From NCBI GenBank assembly GCA_013297655.1, contig JAAFHV010000075.1, forward strand, positions 1-35,305: a stretch of 35,305 nt of DNA. Reading direction: 5' to 3'. This document shows, piece after piece, positions 23,946-32,834 of the stretch. Numbering within the stretch: the first letter of the stretch is position 1; each line of letters opens with the position of its first letter. Below the pieces are notes generated by a model. The model worked only from the letters and a program-made list of their open reading frames with translations. It was not told the origin of the DNA and did no database searches. This DNA is from Myxococcales bacterium (GTDB taxonomy: Bacteria; Myxococcota_A; Polyangia; Polyangiales; Polyangiaceae). The position numbers and the translations under genes are program-made.

Positions 23946-23985
23946 GCGCCCCCTCGCGAGAAATCGCGGCGGGGCGCTTCGCTTT
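23946..23985 (+). terminator. Rho-independent terminator after groEL
   Basis: Outer stem GCGCCCC (23946-23952) / GGGGCGC (23971-23977), inner stem CGCGA-GAAA-TCGCG closed by a GNRA-type loop, then TTCGCTTTT. It ends the groESL unit 34 bp after the stop. Confidence 0.85.
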
Positions 23986-24000
23986 TGTGGTCGACCTTCG

Positions 24001-24049
24001 CCGCGCGAACACGTCGATGCGATCGGGATCGAAGCGAGGCGACGACACG
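24001..24049 (-). repeat. Inverted copy of a segment of the downstream Clp_N-ClpS gene
   Basis: The reverse complement of these 49 bp matches 24501-24549 at 47 of 49 positions, including 38 consecutive identical bases. Similarity continues more weakly past 24001 into 23991. On the minus strand it encodes RFDPDRIDVFAR, the same peptide as in the downstream gene. It lies in the gap between groEL and that gene. Confidence 0.9.
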
Positions 24050-24144
24050 TTTGGGTGTATGATGCACGTATGGGCTCGAGCCCGAGTCGTCCGCTCGTGG
24101 CGCGGCCGTTGGCGCCCGGCGTGGCGGCGTGCTGAAATACGGAA

Positions 24145-25173
24145 ATGTACTTGTCCGCGGCAGCGCAGGGCCTCGTCGAGAGCGCGATGGCGCTGGCTGC
24201 GGAGCGCGCCCACAAGACGCTACGGCTCGCGCACGTCCTCCTCGCGATCGTGGACGACAACGAGGGGATCGTCGCGATCGGCAAGGCGCAGCTCTCGCGG
24301 CGAAGGCTCCGCGACGCGCTCGTTTCGGAGCTCGGCTCGGCCTCCCCTTACCGGAGCGCGACGCCGGTCGATCCTGCCTCCGACGCGGTGCTCGCCGCGC
24401 TCGCGCGCTCGCTCTCTTTCGCGAAACGAATCGGCTTGGTCGAGACCTCGGCCTCCGACGTCCGCGAGTACGTGATCGGGAGCGAGGAGCTCGCGGCCCT
24501 CGTGTCGTCTGCTCGCTTCGATCCCGATCGCATCGACGTGTTCGCGCGGGGGGCAGAGGTCGCCGCGCGCAAGTATCGGAGCCCGTTCGTGCTCGTGGAG
24601 CACGCGCTCCTCCACGCGCTCGAGATGGACGAGGTCCGCGATCCCCTCGTGCGGGCCGGGTTCGATACCGAGGCGCTCGGGACGAAGCTCGCCGCCCACG
24701 CGGAGTGGTCGCACTCGGGGGCGATCGTCGCCGCCCCGAAGCTCCTCGAGTTCGCGGTGCTCAAGGCCAACGTCGCCGACGCCCCCACGCTCTCCCTCAC
24801 GCCGATCCTCGCCGATGTCCTGCGGAGGGGGGTCACGCGAAAGACGCTGAAAGCCGCTGGCATCGACGCTCACGAGGTGTTCCTCGGGCTCGTGCATGGT
24901 GCACCCGTTCACGTCGATCCCGAAGGCGCGGTGCGGCCCGAGCTCGTGTTCCACGACGACGACATGACGACGATGGAGCACGTCGTCGTCACGCTCCAAG
25001 AAGAGCTCGATCTCTCCACCGCGGACGCGATCGCAGCGATGCGCGTGGTTCACGAGGAAGGGCGATCGACGGTCTCGGTCGGATCACGTGACGCGCGCGC
25101 CGTCGCGAAGGCGATCCGCGCCCGCTCGAAGACCGACGGGATGCCCCTCCGCGTCGAGCTCGTCCCCTTGTAG
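24145..25173 (+). CDS. Clp N-domain-like repeats fused to a ClpS adaptor domain
   Basis: 342 aa, ATG 24145. Residues 264-342 are a complete ClpS domain: 'ELVFHDDDMTTMEHVVVTLQ', 'AIAAMRVVHEEGRSTVSVGS', 'ARAVAKAIRARSKTDGMPLR'. Against E. coli ClpS the N-degron pocket residues Asp35, Asp36, Thr38, Met40 and His66 are all kept; Asn34 is Asp. Residues 1-~240 resemble Clp_N repeats ('AMALAAERAHKTLRLAHVLL', 'FARGAEVAARKYRSPFVLVE', 'LADVLRRGVTRKTLKAAGID'), the domain to which ClpS normally binds on ClpA/ClpC. No AAA+ module is present. So adaptor and its docking-type domain lie in one chain without the unfoldase. A role in delivering N-degron substrates, or as a self-inhibited or decoy adaptor, is inference. 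It lies 233 bp behind groEL, with a terminator between them. Confidence 0.75.
   Translation: MYLSAAAQGLVESAMALAAERAHKTLRLAHVLLAIVDDNEGIVAIGKAQLSRRRLRDALVSELGSASPYRSATPVDPASDAVLAALARSLSFAKRIGLVETSASDVREYVIGSEELAALVSSARFDPDRIDVFARGAEVAARKYRSPFVLVEHALLHALEMDEVRDPLVRAGFDTEALGTKLAAHAEWSHSGAIVAAPKLLEFAVLKANVADAPTLSLTPILADVLRRGVTRKTLKAAGIDAHEVFLGLVHGAPVHVDPEGAVRPELVFHDDDMTTMEHVVVTLQEELDLSTADAIAAMRVVHEEGRSTVSVGSRDARAVAKAIRARSKTDGMPLRVELVPL
24501..24549 (+). repeat. In-gene partner of the inverted 49-bp duplication
   Basis: Lies inside the Clp_N-ClpS gene and encodes part of 'SSARFDPDRIDVFAR'. Pairs with 24001-24049 (47 of 49 bases, opposite orientation, 451 bp apart). Transcripts that include both could form a very long stem. 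Confidence 0.9.
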
Positions 25174-25176
25174 ATG

Positions 25177-25218
25177 TATGGTGCACATAGTGGTTGCGCT
25201 GGCGCTACGTGCATCATG
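25177..25218. terminator. Inverted repeat between convergent genes
   Basis: TATGGTGCACATAG (25177-25190) and CTACGTGCATCATG (25205-25218) pair at 11 of 14 positions around a 14-nt loop. It sits immediately after the ClpS-fusion stop and before the DUF3160 stop, so a bidirectional terminator is the simple reading. There is no T tract. Confidence 0.4.
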
Positions 25219-25227
25219 CATATGAAA

Positions 25228-28170
25228 TCATCGGGGCTCGGGCGGTTCGCGGCGCGCGTTTTCCTTGGGCTTCGGCACATCGAACGCACCGAGCGCGAAG
25301 TCATCGAGGTTCCGGTAGCGACGGCGCGGTGCGAGGTGCGGCTCGCGATCCTCGCCTTGCGCGTCGCGGTCGTCGCCCGTGTCGGCGTGATAAACGCTCG
25401 GGCCGAGCACGAGATCGTACGCCGGGATCTCACGGCCGTCCTCGCGGTGCGGCGCGACGCGGACGTGGAGCCCCGCGAACGGCGACGGCTCGCGTGATTC
25501 TCCCATGCCGAAGCCGAGGGCGACGACCATGGGGTCTCTTGCTGCGCCGGCGTCTGGCTTCACCTTCGGTTTTCCTTCGCGGACTGCGAACACCGCGCCC
25601 TCCGGTCCTATCGCGAGCTTCGTCTTCGGCGACGCGGCATCGCCGTGGTGATCGGTGAGGGTGATCTCGGCCTCCGTCGCCGCGCTCGCGCGCACGAAGA
25701 GGCGGAGCGAACCGTCGTCGCAGTGCTCGACCTTGCCTTCCACGGTCGGCTCGGGGGGCGCTGGCGCGGTGTAGCTCTTGGACCAATCGGCGAGGTGCGG
25801 CTTCTTCCACGCGTCGCCGTCGGTCCAGCGCGCGTTGGTGAGGCCGTCGCGCGCCTCGTATCCAGTCGCGACCGGACCCACCATCATGCGCGGCTCCCCT
25901 CCCGCGTCGACGACGAACACGCCGAGCCGCGCCGCCTCCGCGCCGAGCATGAACGCGTAGTGCGTATGCGCGTTCGTGGCCACCTCGCCGATGAAGTCGG
26001 AGCCTTTTTCAGCGAGGTTCGTGCGATCGGTGAAAAGATCGTAGTACCAACCCATGCGCTTCGGAGGGCCGTGCGAGTCGCCGCCGTAGCCGCCGTCGGG
26101 GGTGTACTCGGTCACCATCCCGAGGTAGCGCGCTTCGTCGCTCGTAAGCGCGCGGCCCTCGAGCTCGTGCTTCACGATCGTGATCAGGGCACGCAGCACG
26201 GCCGACGTCTTCGTGAAGTAGTCGCGGCTCGCTTCGTCGCGCCCGGACATCGCGCGACCACGCTCGGAGTACTTGAGCAGCGCCTCGTACGCGGGCAAGT
26301 GCGGCTCCACGTAGGCGTCGGGGATGTCGCACCCGTACGCGTCGTAGGCCGAGCCGCTCATCAGCACGAAGTTGTGACGAATCTGTCCATAGCCCACGAG
26401 CGCGCTGTCGAGACGAAGCGCGGCGTGGGCCTGCGTCTTCCAGAAGCTCGGGAGCCTTCCCTCCGCTGGCGTAGAGAGCGCGAGCACCGCGGTCATCCAC
26501 GCGTCGTAGAGCGAGCTTCCCGCGGCCGAGTCGGCGCGTAGCTTCGGAGCGAGACCGAGCGCCACGTCGTGGCCCTGTTTCCTCCCCGCTCCGCGTGCTG
26601 CCGCGTCGTGACCGAGGAGCGCGCCGAACACGTCGGCGTCGAGGTTCGCGGGGTACACCGCGCGCATCACGCTGCCGACCGGATCGAGATCGGGCGCCAC
26701 GCGCGCGCCGATCAGGGTCGCGATCGCGGGCAGCTTGCCCTCGTGATCGCCTGGAAAAACCGGCATCGGGTGAGTCACTGCATAGCGCACGTATTTCGCG
26801 CCGATCGCGGTCTTCAGCGCGTCCGGCGCGTTGGGGGCTTGGCTCGCGGGGAGGGCGAGCTTCTTGAACGACGCGATCGGCACGTCGTCGCGCACGCCGC
26901 CGAATGTAGAGTACACCTGCTCGAAGCGGTCGAGGTGCGGCCTCGCGTTCGCGCGATCGACGAGCTCCGCGACGAGCATTGCAACACGAGCTTCCCGCGG
27001 TGTCTCTGCTGGGGAGCACCCCCCGCTCACCGGGGTCGAGCTCTGGCACCCGCGCGTGACGAGGTTCCACTCGTGACGCGAGAGCCAGGTGAGGACTTGG
27101 AAGTAAGAGCCGAACGAGAGCGCGGGCTGCTTGCCGCCGGGGCTGTCGTCGGGGCGGTAGCCGGCGTAGTGGCCTGCGGGGGTGAACTTGGAAAAGTCGA
27201 TGTCGCGCTTTCGGCCATAGATCTCGACCGTCTCGATGCCTGCATTCTCCCCGTATTTGTTCATCTTGTGGGCGAGGTCGTCGGCGAGCGCGTCGTTCTT
27301 GGGGAACCGGCTCGTCGGGCTCGGGCGCTCCATGAGTCGCTCCGCGACGGTGAGGTAGAGGTCCACGTCCTCCGCCGCCTCCGAAGCAGGCACCGAACGA
27401 AGCGCGGCGCGGAGCCCGGTGACGAGGTCGACCGCGCGCTTCTTGAGGTCGGTGCGCTCGATGCCTTCGAGGAGCGCGTCCTCGGAGCGGAACACGGCGT
27501 GGAGGATCGAGTCGGCGGTGACGTAGAGCGGGAGCTGCTCTTGGAACACGTCGTGGTAGGCGGCGACGTAGCTGTGCACCGGCCTGCGCTCGAGCACCAC
27601 GAAGCCGTTCTTCGCGAGCAAAGCGCGCTCCGCTTCCGTGAAGTGAAGGTGCGCGTCTACCTTCGCCGCGTACTTGGGGGGCCTATTTTTGTCCCACGCC
27701 GTAGCAACGGGGGTCGGCGCCGGCGGCGGCATCGAGGTCATCGAGGAGGTCGGATCGAGCCGCGGCGCTGCGATGGCCCGTGTACCTTGCACGGTTTTCC
27801 TGGCCGCGTCGTCGATGTTGGATTGGGCGAGGAAGCACGTGTCGCCCTTTGTGGGCGGGAAGTCGTAGCGGTCCGCCATCCCGCACGGCTCGGGGGTGTT
27901 CGATTGGTAACCCTTGCAGAGGCCGTCGGGGCGTTCGAACGGCTTCGCTCCCCGGTTCGGCTCCGTCACAGTGGTGCCCATCGCGCAGATCGTGTCGTGG
28001 CTCGGGAGCTCGGCGCGCGCGGCCGACGACGAAGGAACCGCGCGCGTTCCCGCGTCCGCCGTCGTGGCGTTCGGCGCCTGCGCCGTGACCCCCGGCGTTG
28101 TTTCGTGGCAATGCAAAGCTCCACCGGCGAGGACGATGGAGACGAGCCCGAGCAGGAAACGACGGCGCAT
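25228..28170 (-). CDS. DUF3160-family secreted protein or lipoprotein
   Basis: 980 aa from ATG 28170, chosen because it opens a signal sequence ('MRRRFLLGLVSIVLAGGALH' then Cys21; His before the Cys is unusual for a lipobox). Residues ~30-160 are a low-complexity and Cys-containing linker ('CAMGT', 'GLCKGYQ', 'EPCGM', 'DTCFLAQ'). The DUF3160 core follows: 'LLAKNGFVVLERRPVHSYVA', 'AYHDVFQEQLPLYVTADSIL', 'HAVFRSEDALLEGIER', then 'SFGSYFQVLTWLSRHEWNLV', 'GYGQIRHNFVLMSGSAYDAY' and 'AHTHYAFMLGAEAARLGVFV'. The family is large, extracytoplasmic and of unknown function. The C-terminal ~150 residues are a beta-rich domain ('LRLFVRASAATEAEITLTDH'). It is divergent from the small gene at 28247 (76 bp). 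Confidence 0.85.
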   Translation of the reverse strand: MRRRFLLGLVSIVLAGGALHCHETTPGVTAQAPNATTADAGTRAVPSSSAARAELPSHDTICAMGTTVTEPNRGAKPFERPDGLCKGYQSNTPEPCGMADRYDFPPTKGDTCFLAQSNIDDAARKTVQGTRAIAAPRLDPTSSMTSMPPPAPTPVATAWDKNRPPKYAAKVDAHLHFTEAERALLAKNGFVVLERRPVHSYVAAYHDVFQEQLPLYVTADSILHAVFRSEDALLEGIERTDLKKRAVDLVTGLRAALRSVPASEAAEDVDLYLTVAERLMERPSPTSRFPKNDALADDLAHKMNKYGENAGIETVEIYGRKRDIDFSKFTPAGHYAGYRPDDSPGGKQPALSFGSYFQVLTWLSRHEWNLVTRGCQSSTPVSGGCSPAETPREARVAMLVAELVDRANARPHLDRFEQVYSTFGGVRDDVPIASFKKLALPASQAPNAPDALKTAIGAKYVRYAVTHPMPVFPGDHEGKLPAIATLIGARVAPDLDPVGSVMRAVYPANLDADVFGALLGHDAAARGAGRKQGHDVALGLAPKLRADSAAGSSLYDAWMTAVLALSTPAEGRLPSFWKTQAHAALRLDSALVGYGQIRHNFVLMSGSAYDAYGCDIPDAYVEPHLPAYEALLKYSERGRAMSGRDEASRDYFTKTSAVLRALITIVKHELEGRALTSDEARYLGMVTEYTPDGGYGGDSHGPPKRMGWYYDLFTDRTNLAEKGSDFIGEVATNAHTHYAFMLGAEAARLGVFVVDAGGEPRMMVGPVATGYEARDGLTNARWTDGDAWKKPHLADWSKSYTAPAPPEPTVEGKVEHCDDGSLRLFVRASAATEAEITLTDHHGDAASPKTKLAIGPEGAVFAVREGKPKVKPDAGAARDPMVVALGFGMGESREPSPFAGLHVRVAPHREDGREIPAYDLVLGPSVYHADTGDDRDAQGEDREPHLAPRRRYRNLDDFALGAFDVPKPKENARREPPEPR

Positions 28171-28246
28171 ACCCGGAGCGTCGCACGAGGGGCAGGAAGT
28201 GTGACAGCGCACGTGAAACCGGCGCACACGACGCTACGCTCGAGCG

Positions 28247-28612
28247 ATGGACGACCCGCGCGCCATCGTCGACGCGATCTTGCAACGTGTGCTCTCTGTG
28301 CACGGGCACCGCCAGATCTTCTTGTTCGGTCCCACTGGAGAGCCTTTTTGGGCTGCGCGCCTGCCGGTCACTGCGAAAGACCTCGTGCTCCTCGACATCG
28401 GAATGCGCCTCCTTCAGGAGGTCGAGCGCACGCGCGAAAGGCCATTCGTCGCCTACGAGCCGCGCCACGACCTCTTCACGACCGCCCTCGATGCGCGCGA
28501 AGATCTCTACGTCGTCGTCCTCCAAGACTCGCGGAGCGGTGCACCCGCCGAGGCCGTCGCAAGGCTAAAAGCCGCACTCTCCCGGCGCTGCGCACCGCGG
28601 TCTCTCGCCTGA
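28247..28612 (+). CDS. Small soluble protein, unknown, possibly Roadblock/LC7-like
   Basis: 121 aa, ATG 28247. Pattern helix-strand-strand-helix-strand: 'IVDAILQRVLSVHGHRQIFL', 'FGPTGEPFWAARLPV', 'LVLLDIGMRLLQEVERTRER', 'DLFTTALDAREDLYVVVLQD', then a helix. The order and the 'G..G......LD.R.DLYVVVL' part recall Roadblock/LC7 or profilin-like GTPase regulators common in Myxococcota, but the match is weak. No GTPase gene is adjacent. Confidence 0.5.
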   Translation: MDDPRAIVDAILQRVLSVHGHRQIFLFGPTGEPFWAARLPVTAKDLVLLDIGMRLLQEVERTRERPFVAYEPRHDLFTTALDAREDLYVVVLQDSRSGAPAEAVARLKAALSRRCAPRSLA

Positions 28613-28662
28613 CGCGAGCCTCGTGATGCTCGTCCGCTCGGATCACTGGATACAAAAGTCGA

Positions 28663-28684
28663 GCGAGGCAGAAGCTCTCGCCTC
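28663..28684. terminator. Weak hairpin between convergent genes
   Basis: GAGGC (28665-28669) and GCCTC (28680-28684) form a 5-bp stem with a 10-nt loop in the 121-bp gap between the convergent genes ending at 28612 and 28734. No T tract. The gap holds nothing else I can see. Confidence 0.3.
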
Positions 28685-28733
28685 TACCTCGCCCGGTTGC
28701 CTCCTCGAACTAAGCTAAGCGTTCAACCCGTTC

Positions 28734-29717
28734 TCACTGCTGCGCAGGCGCGGCGTGGATTCGGTGCTCGGGTCCCTTCTCGATCTTCGCGGCCAGCTTC
28801 TCGCGCTGCGCCGGGGTGAGCACCTCCGTGATCGCGGCGAGCTCTTGGAGCATGTGCTCGTGCATGCCCTTCATGCCCTTGCCCATCTCGGGCGCGTTCG
28901 CGGGCTTGGCGAGGAAGGCGCTCGCGTCGAAGGTCTCCTTCGTGAAGCTCTCCAGGCGAGCCTTGTGCTCTGCACGCATCGTCTCGAACTTGGTCTTCAT
29001 CGCTTCGCGGTCGGCCTCGGAGGGCGCGGCGGGGCGATTTGCCTGCATTTTGGTGCGAATCTGCTCTTTCTGAGCGTCGGTGAGGTCGAGGTCTTGGAGG
29101 AGGCCGAACGCGCCGTTCATGCCCTCGGGGCGGCCGTGACCTTCGCCGCCTTCGGGGCGCGGGCCACCGTGGTGACCGCCGCCGTGGCCCATGTGTCCGC
29201 CGGGGCCGCCGGGGCCCTTGTGGCTCTCGACCGCCGCGACGAGCTTCTGACGCTGCTCGGGGGTGAGGGTGGCGTGGAGAGTGGTGAGTGCCTTCTTGGC
29301 CGACTCGAGGTGCGCGTTCATCGCCGTCGCATCGGGGGCGCCGGGGCCGTCGACAGCGAGGGTCGTGACGTCGACTTTGCCAGCTCGGACCGCGGCGGCG
29401 AGCTTCGCGCTATGAGCTTTCATCTTCTCTTCGCCACCCTGCGCCGGTGCCGGGGGGCGGGCCGCGTCGAGGGCGCTGCGAATGGTGCTCTTCTGCGCGT
29501 CGGAGAGGCCGATGTCCTCGTGGAGCGCGACGACCAAGAGGTGCTCGGGTCCGAAGAACCCGTGGTGCATCGGGCGCGCTTCGTTCGGGGCCTGCGTCTG
29601 GGACTGCGCTTGGCTCGCCGAAGCGGGGTCGGTCGACGCGCCGTTGGCGCTGCAACCCGCCATCGTGAGGAGAAGGCCGAACATCGAGAGCGAGGTCGAG
29701 AGGCGGAACGATTTCAT
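28734..29717 (-). CDS. Tandem Spy/CpxP/ZraP-like periplasmic lipoprotein with His-rich linker
   Basis: 327 aa. ATG 29717 preceded by AAAGGAG; lipoprotein signal 'LSMFGLLLTMAGC' (Cys22). Four LTxxQ-type motifs: LSDAQ 71-75, LTPEQ 151-155, LTDAQ 212-216 and LTPAQ 300-304. Spy/CpxP/ZraP proteins have two per chain, so this is a tandem duplication. The halves are joined by a Gly/His/Pro linker at ~168-196 ('GGHMGHGGGHHGG') able to bind metal. His51-52 and a His near the C-terminus add to that. Family members are periplasmic chaperones induced by envelope stress; ZraP also binds zinc and restrains its sensor kinase. This gene is divergent from a sensor kinase/sigma-54 regulator pair and has a sigma-54-like promoter of its own, so it is probably their target and feedback partner. 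Confidence 0.82.
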   Translation of the reverse strand: MKSFRLSTSLSMFGLLLTMAGCSANGASTDPASASQAQSQTQAPNEARPMHHGFFGPEHLLVVALHEDIGLSDAQKSTIRSALDAARPPAPAQGGEEKMKAHSAKLAAAVRAGKVDVTTLAVDGPGAPDATAMNAHLESAKKALTTLHATLTPEQRQKLVAAVESHKGPGGPGGHMGHGGGHHGGPRPEGGEGHGRPEGMNGAFGLLQDLDLTDAQKEQIRTKMQANRPAAPSEADREAMKTKFETMRAEHKARLESFTKETFDASAFLAKPANAPEMGKGMKGMHEHMLQELAAITEVLTPAQREKLAAKIEKGPEHRIHAAPAQQ

Positions 29718-29761
29718 CGAAGGGCTCCTTTGGAAACGCAACGTCGGGAAGTCGAGGAAGG

Positions 29762-29781
29762 GGCCCCGTGTCGTCGGGGCC
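29762..29781 (-). other. Hairpin in the predicted leader of the Spy/CpxP-like gene
   Basis: GGCCCCG / CGGGGCC, perfect 7-bp stem, 6-nt loop, 45 bp upstream of the start codon and inside the leader predicted from the sigma-54 promoter. Might stabilise the mRNA or affect translation. Confidence 0.45.
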
Positions 29782-29823
29782 AAGGGCTCGGCGGTTACCG
29801 CATCGAGCACGAGGACACCTAAT

Positions 29824-29838
29824 GCAGCGGCCATGCCA
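29824..29838 (-). promoter_or_regulatory. Sigma-54-like promoter for the Spy/CpxP-like gene
   Basis: Minus strand TGGCATGGCCGCTGC: -24 TGGCA and -12 TGC with the obligatory 12-bp distance between the GG and GC doublets; two of eleven consensus positions differ from TGGCACG-N4-TTGC. Predicted transcript start near 29812, giving a ~95-nt leader. The enhancer-like palindrome at 29901-29917 is centred ~97 bp upstream. Confidence 0.6.
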
Positions 29839-29900
29839 CGCGAAAATCCCTGCCATTTGCCCTGCTCCGACGCGGGAAGATGCGAGGTCCGCAGCGATGG

Positions 29901-29917
29901 AGTGCGGATTCCGCACT
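29901..29917. promoter_or_regulatory. Enhancer palindrome for the sigma-54-dependent regulator
   Basis: AGTGCGGATTCCGCACT: perfect 8-bp arms around one base. Half sites TCCGCA at 29888 and TCCGCACT at 29930-29937 flank it. It lies between two divergent sigma-54-like promoters, ~97 bp from each predicted start, the usual distance for NtrC-type upstream activator sites. The regulator encoded at 31440 is the natural ligand (inference). Confidence 0.65.
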
Positions 29918-29979
29918 CGTGCACCGGTGTCCGCACTCGTCGCACCCTCCTCTTGCGGTGCGCGCGGAGACAACAGGCG

Positions 29980-29994
29980 TGGTACGCGATTTGC
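29980..29994 (+). promoter_or_regulatory. Sigma-54-like promoter for the sensor kinase operon
   Basis: TGGTACGCGATTTGC matches TGGCACG-N4-TTGC at 10 of 11 positions with exact GG-GC spacing. Predicted transcript start near 30006. The kinase start at 30010 would then be nearly leaderless; the ATG at 30112, with GGGGGAG in front, would have a ~106-nt leader. Confidence 0.6.
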
Positions 29995-30009
29995 GATGCG
30001 AGCCGCAGA

Positions 30010-31439
30010 ATGAGCACGTCGATCGAGGGCGCGGAGGCCCAAGCGTCCGCGGCGGCTGCGAAGCCGACCCCGAAACGACCCGCTTCATGGTCCGCGCGGG
30101 GGAGTCTCCCGATGGCGCTCCTCGCCGCGCTCGCGCTGGTGGCGACCGTCTTCGTCGCGCAGCGCACGCTCACCGAGGCGTCCGACGTGGTGGTGCGCGG
30201 CGAGGCCGACTCTCTCGCCGGCACCGTGCTCGCCGCCCTCACGGACAGCGAGTCCCCGCCGACGCAGGCCGACCTCGCGCGCGAGCTCGCGGAGCAAAAG
30301 GCAAAAGGCCTTCGTTACATCGCGCTCCTCGGACGTGACGGAAAGCCAACGCTGGAAGCAGGAGAGGCGCGCCTCGCGGGCAAGCCGATGGTGCCCGGCA
30401 CGCCGGTGATCGCAGACGATCGCGCCCGTGTCGTCGCGCCCATCATGCCGCGCCATCACCAACGGTTCGGCCGCCACCAACCCGACGGTTCGCGCATCTT
30501 GCCGGACGGTACGCGTATCTTGCCGGACGGTACGCGCATCGCTCCCGACGGAACACAGCACGCGCCTCCCTTCGACGGCCCGCGCGGGCCAGGCCTCGGT
30601 CTCGAACGAGGCCCATTTTTCCCTATGCTTCTCGTGATCGAGATCGAGCCGCCGGTGCTCGCGCGTCTTCGTGGTGGGCTCACCCGCATCTCGGTCGTCG
30701 CGGGGGTGGCCGGCGCGGTGCTCGTCGCGTTCGCGGTCGCGTGGTCACGAAGCGCGAAGCGGCTCGCGGAGGTGGAGGCCCAGGCCGCGCGCGAGCAGCG
30801 CCTCGTCGCGCTCGGCACGATGTCGTCGGTGATGGCGCACGAGCTGCGTAACCCGCTCGCGTCGTTGAAAGGTCACGCGCAGCTCCTCCTCGAAGATCTC
30901 GAGGACGGTAAAATGAAGACCAAAGCCGCGCGCGTGGTCGCCGAGGCCGAGCGCATCGAGGAGCTCACGACGAGCCTGCTCGACTTCGTACGCGACGGAC
31001 CGGTCGACGTGGAAGAGATCGCTCCGCACGACTTGATCGAGCGCGCGCTCCACGACTTGCCTCGAGATCGTGTGTCCGTGTCGCTCGATGGGGCGCCGAA
31101 GTCGGTGCGCCTCGACACCACCCGCGTCGCGCGCGCGCTCCACAATTTGGTGCAAAATGGGCTGCAGGCGAGCGACGAGGGCACGAAGGTGGATCTCGCC
31201 GTGTCGACGGAGCGCGACGATCTCGTCTTCAGGGTGCGCGATCGCGGCAAAGGGCTCCCCGAGGGAGCGGAGGCGCAAATCTTCGAGCCGTTCATGACCA
31301 CGCGCGTGCGCGGCGTAGGTTTGGGCTTGCCCGTCGCGCGCCGGATCGCGGAGCAACACGGTGGCTCGCTCAAGGGCGCGAACCACACCGGAGGGGGCGC
31401 CGAGTTCGTCCTTCGTCTCGCGCGCACGATGGAGAAAGC

Positions 31440-31443
<4 letters not shown>
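30010..31443 (+). CDS. Membrane sensor histidine kinase, ZraS-like
   Basis: 477 aa from ATG 30010; ATG 30112 (443 aa, GGGGGAG upstream, starting at the first membrane helix) is a serious alternative. Helix 1 '[17 protein letters not shown]' (~35-51), a periplasmic sensor region to ~226, helix 2 '[20 protein letters not shown]' (~227-246). The sensor region has a His-rich stretch '[11 protein letters not shown]' followed by four heptads 'PDGSRIL / PDGTRIL / PDGTRIA / PDGTQHA'. HisKA has the phosphoacceptor His277 in '[16 protein letters not shown]'. The ATPase shows an N box '[13 protein letters not shown]', 'DRGKGLP' and '[18 protein letters not shown]'. It would sense an envelope signal, possibly metal, and phosphorylate the regulator whose ATG overlaps its TGA. 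Confidence 0.88.
30481..30564 (+). repeat. Four 21-bp repeats in the kinase sensor region
   Basis: Unit is about CCGGACGGTACGCGTATCTTG; units 1-3 are nearly identical and the fourth is diverged. They encode the PDGxRIx heptads described for the kinase. The DNA similarity suggests recent expansion. Confidence 0.75.
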
Positions 31444-32783
<1,340 letters not shown>

Positions 32784-32834
32784 CGTCTTCGCCACGCGCT
32801 CCCCGCCGTGGAGCCCGAGGCAAAGACTTTCTCG

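Noticed and set aside
26569-28626. 685-residue plus-strand frame opposite the DUF3160 gene
   Set aside because: Arg/Val/His-rich shadow with no domain; the minus-strand gene has a signal sequence and family motifs.
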